Shown here: positions 55,489 to 64,000 of the stretch, one piece after another
How the letters are laid out: each line of letters starts with the position of its first letter
Numbering within the stretch: position 1 is the stretch's first letter
Assembly (NCBI GenBank): GCA_947460595.1
Contig: CANHGS010000001.1
Coordinates: 372,001 to 436,000, forward strand
DNA: 64,000 nt
Source: Bacteroidota bacterium
Lineage (GTDB): Bacteria; Bacteroidota; Bacteroidia; Chitinophagales; Chitinophagaceae
Direction: 5' to 3'
Notes under the pieces: model-generated
Seen by the model: only the letters and a program-made list of their open reading frames with translations
The model's database searches: none
Told to the model about the DNA's origin: nothing
Program-made: the position numbers and the translations under genes

Positions 55489-57243
55489 ATGAAAAAACTA
55501 TTCCAACACAAATACGCTTGGGCCATTTTTACCGCCCTATTTATTACACTAGTATATCTTTCTAATCTTGTATCAATTAGGGCAGACCTAACGGCAGAAA
55601 AAAGATTTAGTCTTAGTACTTCTACTCACCAAATATTGGAAGGCTTGGATAGCACCGTAAGTATCACCGTATTTCTTACAGGTGATTTGCCTTCTGATTA
55701 TAGAAAGCTTAACCAAGCAACACAAGACCTATTAAATGAATTCAAATCTATTGCTGGTGGCAATTTGTTACAAGTCAAATTTGAAAAACCAGGGGAGCAC
55801 TTAAGAATGGATACGGCCAAAGCCATACTCTATGATAGTCTTTCCAGGCTGGGAGTTGTTTTTGAACAAACAGCTTCTGTATCCGCTGAATCAGACAAAA
55901 CAACCCAGCAATTAATTATACCTTCAGCACTATTGCAATACAAAAATCAAAAACCTATTGCTATTGATTTAAGAAGCAGTAAGAAGGTGTTTAAGCAATA
56001 TGACATGCTAACCGTGGCAGAACCAGAAGAAGACAAGGAAGCCACGCGTAATGCAGCAGAAGCATTGTTGGAATATAAATTTGCCAATGCCATCAACAAG
56101 TTAACTAGAAAGCAAGTGCCAACCATTGCTTATTTGGTGGGTAATGGTGAACCAGTAGACTTGAAGATCAATGACCTGGGCGAGAGCCTTAGAAATGAAT
56201 ATCGCTTGGCGGTATTTGATCTACAACAGGGATACCCAGACCCCAGTATGATTGATGCTTTGTTGGTGGTTAAACCCACCCAACAATTTAGTGAGGAAGA
56301 CAAATTGAAACTGGATCAGTACGTGATGAATGGCGGAAAAATGCTCTGGTTTGTAGACAAGCTATACGCAGAACTAGATAGCTTAAAACGCAACCAAGCG
56401 GAGTATACCGCTTATGACCGTGGATTGGATTTGGATGACCTGCTTTTTAAATGGGGTGTGCGCATTAACGGAGATTTATTGCAAGATTTGAACTGTTCTA
56501 AAATGCCTATTGTGATTGGGCAGAACGCCGATGGTAGTCCCAAAATGCAACGCGTTCCATGGCCCTATTATCCCTTCTTATCTGCAAGAACCAATAATCC
56601 CATTTCACAAAATCTAGACAGGGTATTACCCCTATTCCCCTCCAGTATTGATACCGTAAAAGCCCCTGGAATTAATAAGACCATATTGTTGGCAACGGAC
56701 TCCAATAGTAGGCGTTTGAGCTCACCTGCTATGGTTTCTGTGAATAGTGTCAAGGATGAAAATGACCTAAGAACTTTTAACAAGAGTTATATTCCTGTGG
56801 CGGTTTTATTAGAGGGCAGGTTCCAGTCTTTGTTTAGTAATCGGGTCTCAAGTGTACTGGCAGATTCAATTCAAAAAGCCACAGGTAAGCCTTATTTAAA
56901 ACAGGCAGTCCAACCAGGAAAACAGATTGTGGTGGCTGACGCCGATATTGTGACCAATGAAGTAAGTCAGACCACGGGCCCCATGCCCATGGGTGAATTG
57001 CAAATGGAAAACTATCGCTTTGCCAATAAAGAGTTCTTGGCCAATAGTGTGGATTATTTGGTGAGTGGCAACCGGTTATTTGAAACTAGGAACAAAGATT
57101 TTGTACTCCGATTGCTAGACAAGAAAAAACTCTCAGAAGAAAAAACATTTTGGCAACTGATGAATATTGGATTACCCTTGGGCTTAGTCTTATTGCTAGG
57201 GTTATTGATTCAATGGCGTAGAAAAACCAAGTTTGCCGCCTAA
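55489..57243 (+). CDS. gldG: gliding-motility ABC transporter auxiliary protein GldG
   Basis: 584 residues from ATG 55489 (an in-frame start at 55471 would overlap gldF). An N-terminal membrane anchor (about 9-28) is followed by 'RADLTAEKRFSLSTSTHQIL', the mark of the ABC_transp_aux/GldG family. A large periplasmic part follows, with 'LDQYVMNGGKMLWFVDKLYA' near residue 280, and then a C-terminal membrane helix (about 555-575) with a basic tail. Pairs with GldF. Confidence 0.92.
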   Translation: MKKLFQHKYAWAIFTALFITLVYLSNLVSIRADLTAEKRFSLSTSTHQILEGLDSTVSITVFLTGDLPSDYRKLNQATQDLLNEFKSIAGGNLLQVKFEKPGEHLRMDTAKAILYDSLSRLGVVFEQTASVSAESDKTTQQLIIPSALLQYKNQKPIAIDLRSSKKVFKQYDMLTVAEPEEDKEATRNAAEALLEYKFANAINKLTRKQVPTIAYLVGNGEPVDLKINDLGESLRNEYRLAVFDLQQGYPDPSMIDALLVVKPTQQFSEEDKLKLDQYVMNGGKMLWFVDKLYAELDSLKRNQAEYTAYDRGLDLDDLLFKWGVRINGDLLQDLNCSKMPIVIGQNADGSPKMQRVPWPYYPFLSARTNNPISQNLDRVLPLFPSSIDTVKAPGINKTILLATDSNSRRLSSPAMVSVNSVKDENDLRTFNKSYIPVAVLLEGRFQSLFSNRVSSVLADSIQKATGKPYLKQAVQPGKQIVVADADIVTNEVSQTTGPMPMGELQMENYRFANKEFLANSVDYLVSGNRLFETRNKDFVLRLLDKKKLSEEKTFWQLMNIGLPLGLVLLLGLLIQWRRKTKFAA

Positions 57244-57277
57244 TTTGTGATTCCTATCTTTATCCTAAAAGCGCTTC

Positions 57278-58228
57278 ATGGACAATCAGCAAATAGTGTA
57301 TAGTGTATTTGGATTGGTATTGATCCTGGCACTAATGATGGACCTGGGCTTATTGAGTAAGAAAAATAAGACCATTAGCATCAAGGACGCGCTCTATCAA
57401 ACTTTTTTCTGGGTATTATTGGCCTTTGCCTTTTTTGGATTTCTTTGGTATGTGCAGGGTAGTAAACCTGCGCTGGAATATATTAGTGCCTACCTGATGG
57501 AATGGAGCTTGAGCATTGATAATATTTTTGTCTTTATCCTCATCTTTAATTCCTTTAAAGTAAAAGAGAACAATTATTCAAGGGTATTACTCATTGGGAT
57601 TATGATGGCCATAGTATTTAGGGTCATCTTTATTACCATTGGAGTAGCCTTGGTAGAACAGTTTCATTGGTTATTATATGGCTTTGGTTTATTTCTTTTG
57701 TATACGGGTTATAAAATGTTTAGTACCAATGAAGACGAGGCTTTTGATCCACATGATTCCAAGATATATCATTTCTTAAAAAAATGGTTGCCCCTAACTA
57801 CCAGCGATGGGAATGGAAAATTTGTGATTAGAGAAAACGGAAAGCCATTATATACCAGTTTATTTGTGGTTGTGATTTTGCTAGCATCTATTGACCTTGT
57901 TTTTGCACTAGATAGTATTCCTGCAGTACTTGGAATTTCTAAAGACAAATTGGTCATTTATTCTTCCAATATTTTTGCAGTACTTGGATTAAGATCATTG
58001 TTCTTTTTACTCAGAGGAGCCGTGAATAAATTTGATTATTTACAACAAGGTATTGCTATTGTCTTGGTATTTATTGGTGCTAAAATGTTAGGTGAGCACT
58101 GGATCAATGAATGGTTAGATAAGACAGCACAAACCATTATTTCTCTTTCTGTAATCTTGGTTTGTATTTCTGGTTCTATATTTTATTCTATTTATCATCA
58201 GAAAAAAGGGATGCCCAAAAACGCTTAA
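57278..58228 (+). CDS. terC: TerC-family integral membrane protein
   Basis: 316 residues with about eight helices. The two family motifs with membrane-embedded acidic residues are 'EWSLSIDNIFVFILIF' (about 73-88) and 'LLASIDLVFALDSIPAVLGI' (about 201-220). TerC/Alx proteins are linked to tellurite resistance and metal (manganese) export during protein secretion. Its stop overlaps the murF-alr start (TAATG at 58226-58230). Confidence 0.93.
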   Translation: MDNQQIVYSVFGLVLILALMMDLGLLSKKNKTISIKDALYQTFFWVLLAFAFFGFLWYVQGSKPALEYISAYLMEWSLSIDNIFVFILIFNSFKVKENNYSRVLLIGIMMAIVFRVIFITIGVALVEQFHWLLYGFGLFLLYTGYKMFSTNEDEAFDPHDSKIYHFLKKWLPLTTSDGNGKFVIRENGKPLYTSLFVVVILLASIDLVFALDSIPAVLGISKDKLVIYSSNIFAVLGLRSLFFLLRGAVNKFDYLQQGIAIVLVFIGAKMLGEHWINEWLDKTAQTIISLSVILVCISGSIFYSIYHQKKGMPKNA

Positions 58229-60711
58229 TGCCCTATAGCATACAACATATTGCCCATGCCATTCATGCCCAACCAGGCAATGGGCAAGCTTTTTCAACTG
58301 CCACTATTCATCACTTACTAACCGATAGTAGAAAGCTAGTATTTCCAGAAACCACTTTATTCTTTGCCTTATCAACCAAGCGCAAAGACGCACACCAGTT
58401 TATTGCAGAACTCTATCAAGCAGGTGTTCGGAATTTTGTGGTTAATGATGCAAGTGAATTTGCTGCATTAGAAGGATCCAATTTATTGGTAGTAGCAGAT
58501 TCATTGGTAGCTTTACAAACCCTGGCCAAAACGCATCGCGCAGCATACCCAGACTTGCCCGTAATTGGTATCACAGGTAGCAATGGCAAGACCATGATCA
58601 AGGAATGGTTGAACCTGCTTTTACAAAAAGACTTTCAAATAGTTAGAAGCCCAAGAAGTTATAATTCTCAAATAGGTGTGGCACTAAGTGTTTGGCAAAT
58701 TAGTGATCAAGACCGTTTGGGCATTTTTGAAGCAGGAATTAGTACGGTCAATGAAATGCCCCAATTGGCATCCATGATTCAACCCACCATGGGGGTATTT
58801 GCCAATTTGGGAGAAGCCCACGCGGAAGGTTTTGCTAGTAGGTTAGAAAAGCTACAAGAGAAACTGCAATTGTTTCAAGGACTATCTAGCTTAATGGTAG
58901 GTATTGATTCTTTAACTACAGAAGAGCAAGCTTATTTGTTGCAGCATTTTCCAAATGCTATTCAATGGAGTAAAAAACAAACTGCCCATTTACAAGTGGT
59001 TGGGACCCATTCCGAAAAAGGATTTACGCAAATAAACGCCCTTTATAAACAAAGAGAAATAAGTATCCGTATTCCATTTGCCGATCCCATTTCTATAGAC
59101 AATGCCATTACTTGTTGGTTGGTCTTATTACAAATGCAATACGCTGACCAAGAAATAGCTACACGTATGCTGGCATTAGAGCCCGTAGAAATGCGCATGC
59201 AACTCAAGAATGCCATTAACCATTGTTCTTTAATCAATGATAGTTATAGCAATGACCTATCTAGTTTGTCCATGGCACTAGCTTATTTAAAGCAACAAGC
59301 CGGTGATAACAAAACCACGGTCATTCTCTCTGATATTCCACAAACTGGGGTAGATCCTACTGCTATATATGAGCAAGTGGCAATAGCGTTAGCAGAAAGA
59401 AAGATTCAACAATTAATAGGAATTGGCCCAGCCATAAGTGCCGCTGCGTCTAGTTTTCAAAACCGCATTGTCCAAACCAGTTTTTATAATAGTACGGCAG
59501 ATTTTTTAGAGCGCTGCCATGCACACCAATTTCAACAGGAATATATTCTCCTAAAAGGTGCTAGGGTATTTGCCTTTGAACAAATTAGCAAATGGCTAGA
59601 GCAACAACAGCACCAAACTTTGATGGAGATTAACCTAAATGCCATGGTGCATAATCTTAAAGCCTATCAGGCAAAGTTGCAACCTGGCACCAAAGTCATG
59701 GCCATGGTTAAGGCCTTTAGTTATGGCAGTGGTTCTGTAGAAGTGGCAAGACTCTTAGAATTTCACCAAGTGAATTATTTGGCTGTGGCCTATGCCGATG
59801 AGGGCGTGGCTTTGAGGCAAGCGGGTATTCGATTGCCCATCATGGTTATGAGTCCAGACGAGAGTAGTTTTGACGCAATGGTGAATGCTCATTTAGAACC
59901 AGAAATTTTTTCCTTTGGTATATATCAGGCTTTTCATGAGTACTTGTTAAAACAGGGTCTGACCCAGTTTCCGATTCACCTTAAGTTTAATACGGGTATG
60001 AATAGGCTAGGGTTTGAAGTCTTGGAAGCAGCCAGCATTTCAAGGGCATTGCAGCAAAATAATACCATGCAGGTCAAGACTGTCTTTAGTCATTTGGCGG
60101 GTAGTGAGCAAGTGGGTTTGGATAGTTTTACCTTGGAACAGGCAGCGCTTTTTGACCAAGCATCCAATCAAGTAGCCTCTATTTTGGACTATCCCTTGAT
60201 CAAACATCTTTCTAATACAGCAGGCATTTTCCGCTATCCCCAATTACAATACCAAATGGTGCGATTGGGTATTGGCTTATATGGTGTAGATCCCATAAAT
60301 GAAGAGGCTTTGTCTTTACAACCCGTCTCTACCCTCAAGTCTACCATTGCGCAGATTAGAACTGTTGCCAAAGGGCAGTCAGTAGGATATGGAAGAAATG
60401 CGTTCATGGGAAAAGACAGCCTTATAGCCACTATAAGAATTGGATACGCCGATGGGTTTGGAAGAGAACTAGGCAATGGAAAAGGAAGGGTTTGGGTACA
60501 TGGGCAACTGGCTCCCGTAATAGGCAATGTGTGTATGGATATGACCATGATAGATGTTACGGGAATACCTGGCGTTCAGGAAGGAGACCAGGTAGAAATC
60601 TTTGGCGCCAACTTGCCTGTGCAAGAATTGGCCAAATGGGCCGGCACCATACCCTATGAAATTTTAACAGGCATCTCACAACGCGTGAAGCGGGTATATC
60701 TTGAAGAGTAA
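58228..60711 (+). CDS. murF-alr: bifunctional MurF ligase / alanine racemase
   Basis: 827 residues from ATG 58228, which overlaps the terC stop. An upstream in-frame ATG (58162) would add a terC-derived stretch and is rejected. The MurF half (1-455) has ATP-binding 'GITGSNGKTMIKEW', 'SPRSYNSQIGVALS' and a Mur ligase C-domain. The alanine racemase half (from about 463) has PLP Lys K495 in 'MVKAFSYGSGS', the catalytic Tyr in 'IRIGYADGFGRELG' and 'GNVCMDMTMIDVTG'. It supplies D-Ala and adds D-Ala-D-Ala to the peptidoglycan precursor. This fusion is a known Bacteroidota trait. Confidence 0.95.
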   Translation: MPYSIQHIAHAIHAQPGNGQAFSTATIHHLLTDSRKLVFPETTLFFALSTKRKDAHQFIAELYQAGVRNFVVNDASEFAALEGSNLLVVADSLVALQTLAKTHRAAYPDLPVIGITGSNGKTMIKEWLNLLLQKDFQIVRSPRSYNSQIGVALSVWQISDQDRLGIFEAGISTVNEMPQLASMIQPTMGVFANLGEAHAEGFASRLEKLQEKLQLFQGLSSLMVGIDSLTTEEQAYLLQHFPNAIQWSKKQTAHLQVVGTHSEKGFTQINALYKQREISIRIPFADPISIDNAITCWLVLLQMQYADQEIATRMLALEPVEMRMQLKNAINHCSLINDSYSNDLSSLSMALAYLKQQAGDNKTTVILSDIPQTGVDPTAIYEQVAIALAERKIQQLIGIGPAISAAASSFQNRIVQTSFYNSTADFLERCHAHQFQQEYILLKGARVFAFEQISKWLEQQQHQTLMEINLNAMVHNLKAYQAKLQPGTKVMAMVKAFSYGSGSVEVARLLEFHQVNYLAVAYADEGVALRQAGIRLPIMVMSPDESSFDAMVNAHLEPEIFSFGIYQAFHEYLLKQGLTQFPIHLKFNTGMNRLGFEVLEAASISRALQQNNTMQVKTVFSHLAGSEQVGLDSFTLEQAALFDQASNQVASILDYPLIKHLSNTAGIFRYPQLQYQMVRLGIGLYGVDPINEEALSLQPVSTLKSTIAQIRTVAKGQSVGYGRNAFMGKDSLIATIRIGYADGFGRELGNGKGRVWVHGQLAPVIGNVCMDMTMIDVTGIPGVQEGDQVEIFGANLPVQELAKWAGTIPYEILTGISQRVKRVYLEE

Positions 60712-60730
60712 TGCCCAAACCTTATCTTTG
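60701..60730 (+). promoter_or_regulatory. candidate promoter for lspA within the end of alr
   Basis: TTG at 60701-60703 and TATCTTTG at 60723-60730, separated by exactly 19 bases, match the Bacteroidota sigma-A pattern TTG-N19-TAnnTTTG. Transcription would start just after 60735, downstream of the ATG at 60711. Confidence 0.5.
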
Positions 60731-61427
60731 CCCACCAAAAATCACCGAATTGAAAGCAAGACAGATCATATTAATTATCCTCGGAATCATTTTTGCCGAT
60801 CAGGCACTCAAGTTCTATATTAAGCTAAGCTATTTTCAAGGAGAAGAACATTTGATCATGGGTCAGTGGTTTAGACTGCACTTTGTGGAAAATGAGGGGA
60901 TGGCTTGGGGCTGGAAATTTGGGGGTGGATTTGGTAAAATTGCCCTAACCCTATTCCGTTTGGTGGCGGTAATCTGGGGTAGTTTTTTGCTACGCGATTT
61001 TATCCGCAAACAATACCACAAAGGATTTATTATTTGTGCTGCCATGATCTATGCCGGCGCTTTGGGTAATTTAATAGACAGCATGTTTTATGGAATGATC
61101 TTTGAACAGAGCAATCCCTTTAACCAGAACGTGGCAAGGTTCTTACCGCCAGGAGGTGGCTATGCTAGTTTCTTGCACGGCAAGGTGGTAGACATGTTTT
61201 ATTTTCCAATTGTACGCAATACACATTTTCCAGCGTGGGTACCTTTTTGGGGTGGGGATGAATTGGAATTTTTCCGTCCTGTATTCAATATTGCAGACGC
61301 CGCTATTTCTACTGGCGTGATGATCATCTTGGCGTTTCAGAACCGGTTTTTTAACAAGCCGGAAACTAACCAAAACGAGACGGTTGAAACCCGTTCTATT
61401 GTGGATGATAATACCCAGATTAATTAA
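60711..61427 (+). CDS. lspA: lipoprotein signal peptidase II
   Basis: 238 residues if read from ATG 60711 (TAATG overlap with alr), or 225 from TTG 60750, which fits the family N-terminus ('KARQIILIILGIIFADQ') better. Four membrane helices; 'HFVENEGMAWGW' and the aspartyl catalytic pair in 'GALGNLIDSMFYG' and 'VFNIADAAIS'. It is longer than the proteobacterial enzyme because of an approximately 45-residue loop between the two Asp, common in Bacteroidota. It cleaves prolipoprotein signal peptides, such as those of SusD. Its stop interlocks with the convergent lipoprotein gene (TTAA). Confidence 0.94.
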   Translation: MPKPYLCPPKITELKARQIILIILGIIFADQALKFYIKLSYFQGEEHLIMGQWFRLHFVENEGMAWGWKFGGGFGKIALTLFRLVAVIWGSFLLRDFIRKQYHKGFIICAAMIYAGALGNLIDSMFYGMIFEQSNPFNQNVARFLPPGGGYASFLHGKVVDMFYFPIVRNTHFPAWVPFWGGDELEFFRPVFNIADAAISTGVMIILAFQNRFFNKPETNQNETVETRSIVDDNTQIN

Positions 61428-62458
61428 TTGATTTTCCAGTTAGTTGCCGTAACGCTTTGAGTGCTTGTGGCCGATAATACCATATTTTGGTCCACCATAC
61501 CAATCCCCTTGGCATAAGAACTGGTACCGGTCAATACTTTACTAAATCCAGTACCTCCCGTCTCTTTAAAGTAGATCTCTCTTTTAACCGTAATCACATT
61601 GGTCAAGGTTTTACCAGCAATGGTCATGGTTTGATTAACACCTGCAATGGTGAATACAGACTTGGCTTTACCAGGTTTTACAGCTACTCCAACAAAACTT
61701 CCAAACAACACATCCATTTCTCCACTTTCCCAAGTAGTACCTACTGGAGATTTGTCTTTGAGATAGGGGTATTCAATAAAGCCACCAATATCATCAAAGA
61801 TGCTGGTATAGTCAAAGTCGATGGTGCCAAATTCATAGTAAGTACCCCCAGCTTCTTTGGCAAAATAAAAGGTATCGGACAAGCTGGTAGCGTATTGGTA
61901 ATAATTCTTACTATTATAAGGAATGGACTTGGCTAGCGTAGTCAATTTAAAAGCATCCAAGGGGCCGGAACTACCTACTAAACTTGGTAAGTATTGATAG
62001 GTCCAGGTAGAGCCAGCATTGGTAGGTAAATAATCCAATGCTGCAACCATATTAATGGAGATGCTGCAAAACTGACCATTGAATTGCACCAAAAAATTAC
62101 TAGCAATGGGTAGGATGGGAGTACCGTAGGCTTTTAGTTTAATAGGTTTGGCGCCTACTACTTGTACATAACCAGAATCAATCAACCAAATGCCATTCAC
62201 AGTATCAGTACTAATCACATATTTACCTATTCCAGTAAAGTTGACGTTGATGAGGGCGTAATTGCTATCGGTCATGGTGCTATCCATGACATAAGCACCA
62301 CGAACAATGGCAGACTGACAATTACCCATGGAATCTAGCAAAGTTCCCTCTGCTTTGGCACCACCCATATTGTTTTCTAGGCTCAATTCTTTCTGACACC
62401 CGGCCAAAACCAGCAGGAATATAGTGCAAGCAGTGACTATTTTTGCCAATTGTTTCAT
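61424..62458 (-). CDS. hypothetical lipoprotein
   Basis: 344 residues from the ATG at 62458 ('MKQLAKIVTACTIFLLVLAG', then Cys). An ATG 11 codons further upstream would spoil the signal peptide. The lipidated Cys is followed by 'QKELSLENN'. The rest is predicted beta-rich and resembles Bacteroidota surface lipoproteins of unknown function, with 'TWTYQYLP' and 'SPVGTTWESGEMDV' segments. I do not recognise a named domain. Confidence 0.85.
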   Translation of the reverse strand: MKQLAKIVTACTIFLLVLAGCQKELSLENNMGGAKAEGTLLDSMGNCQSAIVRGAYVMDSTMTDSNYALINVNFTGIGKYVISTDTVNGIWLIDSGYVQVVGAKPIKLKAYGTPILPIASNFLVQFNGQFCSISINMVAALDYLPTNAGSTWTYQYLPSLVGSSGPLDAFKLTTLAKSIPYNSKNYYQYATSLSDTFYFAKEAGGTYYEFGTIDFDYTSIFDDIGGFIEYPYLKDKSPVGTTWESGEMDVLFGSFVGVAVKPGKAKSVFTIAGVNQTMTIAGKTLTNVITVKREIYFKETGGTGFSKVLTGTSSYAKGIGMVDQNMVLSATSTQSVTATNWKIN

Positions 62459-62507
62459 GCAGACGCTAGTAGATTTGTAGAATGGGTGCATATAGAATAG
62501 AGGTAAA

Positions 62508-63503
62508 TTAAGCTAAAAATGCAGCTTGATTTTCCAATTTCCCATTTTCGTGAAAATCTTTAATATTCTTTAACGTTGTTTGGGAGATCTGATTTAGGGC
62601 ATCTTCTGTAAAAAATGCCTGATGGGCCGTAATTAATACGTTGGGAAAGCTCATCAAACGTTGAATCAGGTCATCCTGGATAATATCGGATGAGAGGTCC
62701 CTAAAAAACAGTTTTTCTTCCTGTTCGTAGACGTCAATACCCAAGTAGGCAATCTGCCCGGCTTTTAAAGCCTTGATCACCGCCTTGGTATCAATGAGCC
62801 CGCCACGGCTAGTATTGATAAGGGTAGCCCCCTTTTTCATCATGGCAATGGTCTGGTCGTTGATAATATGTTTGGTTTGGTCATTGAGTGGGCAGTGCAA
62901 AGAAATAATATCACAGGCCAACACTTCACTCAAGGGTTTGAATGCAACACCTATGGCTTCTAGGTCTTTGTTGGCAATTATGTCAAAAGCGCTGACCTTA
63001 CAACCAAAGCCCAACATGATTTTGCAAAAAGCCTTGCCAATATTTCCGGTACCTACTACTCCAACGGTTTTGTTGTGTACGTCAAAACCTAATAATCCAT
63101 TCAAAGAAAAGTTTTGTTCCCTTACACGGTTATAAGCTTTATGTGTTTTTCTATTTAAGGTAAGCAGCATGGCCACAGCGTGTTCTGCCACTGCTTCAGG
63201 AGAATAGGCGGGAACCCTGCAAACCTGAATGCCATTGCTTTTGGCAGCAGCTAGGTCTACATTATTAAAACCCGCACAACGCAAAGCAATCATTTTTACG
63301 CCTTTTGCTGCCAAAGCCTCCATTACATCAACGCCCAATTTGTCATTAACAAACACACAAACTGCTTCAGCACCATCTACTAGATTGGCCGTTTCTTTTG
63401 TTAAAGAAGATTCAAAATAGACCAATTCGTATCCGAATTCCTCTTTGTGTTTGTTGAAAAAAACAATATCGTAAGGTTGGGTTGAGAAGAAGGCAATTTT
63501 CAT
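62508..63503 (-). CDS. ldhA: D-2-hydroxyacid dehydrogenase (D-lactate dehydrogenase type)
   Basis: 331 residues. NAD-binding 'GVVGTGNIGKAF' near residue 150, catalytic Arg in 'LINTSRGGLIDTKAV', Glu in 'GIDVYEQEEKLFF' and His in 'LITAHQAFFTEDAL'. The 'YSPEAVAEHAVAMLLTLNRK' segment and the 'EEKLFFRDLS' insert are typical of fermentative D-lactate dehydrogenases, which reduce pyruvate with NADH. Substrate by similarity. Confidence 0.9.
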   Translation of the reverse strand: MKIAFFSTQPYDIVFFNKHKEEFGYELVYFESSLTKETANLVDGAEAVCVFVNDKLGVDVMEALAAKGVKMIALRCAGFNNVDLAAAKSNGIQVCRVPAYSPEAVAEHAVAMLLTLNRKTHKAYNRVREQNFSLNGLLGFDVHNKTVGVVGTGNIGKAFCKIMLGFGCKVSAFDIIANKDLEAIGVAFKPLSEVLACDIISLHCPLNDQTKHIINDQTIAMMKKGATLINTSRGGLIDTKAVIKALKAGQIAYLGIDVYEQEEKLFFRDLSSDIIQDDLIQRLMSFPNVLITAHQAFFTEDALNQISQTTLKNIKDFHENGKLENQAAFLA

Positions 63504-63703
63504 ACACCAAATATAATACTAAGGCTTAGCATTAGAGATTGTTGACATATTGGTACAGTGCTTTGCATCTAAAAAAAATGACAATTATCAGTTTGTTCAT
63601 TTTTCTCCTGTCATTTGTTTGTCATAAAGTTTTTTTGCGCATCGTTTGACAATTCTATGGCAAAACTGCTGGCTGCTTAATGAAATTTTGCAGTACAAAT
63701 AAA

Positions 63704-64000
63704 ATGAGAAAGACCCACTACTTTTTTACCATTGCACTAGTCTTGTTTCAGTTACAGGGTTTTGCCCAAACAAGGGTATTCAAAGACACCTTAGATGGTA
63801 GCAGTGAAACGGTGGTGGTTACGGCCAATCGTTCCGAAAGGAAAATGGGCAATGTGGCAGTGCCTGTTATCTTAATTGGGAAGAAGACAATTAGCCAAAC
63901 AGGCTCTTTGCGCATCCAAGACATTTTGCAAGAACAAACTGGAATTGTGATAGTGAATAGTGCGCTAGGTACTTCACTCAATGGTTATCCCAATCCTTTT
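63704..64000 (+). CDS. TonB-dependent receptor, N-terminal part (continues past window)
   Basis: 99 codons from ATG 63704 to the window edge. Signal peptide about 1-22 ('FQLQGFAQ'), then a TonB-box-like 'ETVVVTANRSERKMGNVAVP' (part of the box is ETVVV) and the beginning of a plug domain ('SLRIQDILQEQTGIVIVNS'). There is no carboxypeptidase-like extension, so it is the siderophore/cobalamin-receptor type and not SusC. Cargo unknown. Confidence 0.88.
   Translation, partial: MRKTHYFFTIALVLFQLQGFAQTRVFKDTLDGSSETVVVTANRSERKMGNVAVPVILIGKKTISQTGSLRIQDILQEQTGIVIVNSALGTSLNGYPNPF

Noticed and set aside
1..64000. Mobile elements, CRISPR arrays, tRNA or rRNA genes
   Set aside because: No transposase, integrase, repeat-spacer pattern or cloverleaf-like sequence was found on either strand; transfer of the pectin locus cannot be argued from this window.

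Overview
The window looks like a chromosomal segment from an aerobic Bacteroidota, most likely a Chitinophagaceae-type organism. The reasons are AT-rich DNA, SusC/SusD pairs, gliding-motility genes gldF/gldG, a fused murF-alr gene, TAnnTTTG-type promoter elements, few clear Shine-Dalgarno sites and several interlocked start/stop codons. The family placement is inference from gene content. No rRNA, tRNA, CRISPR array, insertion sequence or prophage was seen.

Layout. 1-3581: TamB C-terminus and a TamA/BamA-like outer-membrane protein (translationally coupled). 3638-4688 (minus strand): YceI-like protein and a stand-alone receiver. 5146-11432: a soluble sensor kinase with eight PAS and two GAF domains, a 28-codon stub of a receiver gene, and a receiver-PAS-HisKA_3 kinase. 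11489-12695 (minus): fructokinase and a fragment resembling a LacI C-terminus. 13113-47608: a large pectin/galacturonate utilisation locus. 47644-49498: YcxB-like, DUF1080 and GNAT genes. 49664-63503: housekeeping genes (acpP, fabF, rnc, methylmalonyl-CoA epimerase, iscS-iscU-iscA, gldFG, terC, murF-alr, lspA, a lipoprotein, a D-2-hydroxyacid dehydrogenase). 63704-64000: start of a TonB-dependent receptor.

How the pectin locus works. Two SusC/SusD pairs (13113-18259 and 24910-29559) import oligosaccharides. Pectin is de-esterified by two CE8 methylesterases and a CE12-like acetylesterase, cut by PL10 and GH28, and trimmed by GH105, GH43 and a propeller-GH29 fusion. Saturated galacturonate then goes through UxaC, UxaB and UxaA. 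Unsaturated uronate goes through KduI and KduD. Both routes give 2-keto-3-deoxygluconate, which KdgK and KdgA convert to pyruvate and glyceraldehyde-3-phosphate. An ExuT-like MFS permease brings uronate monomers in.

Regulation. One LacI-family gene (21026-22057) lies inside the locus. I found four similar 18-bp sites centred on a CpG (12920, 24666, 40672, 44236) in front of the main transcription units. They are good candidate operators for one regulon. This is the most useful new inference in the window. Other notable points are multidomain enzyme fusions, a decayed response regulator, and an lspA promoter candidate inside the end of alr that may move the lspA start.
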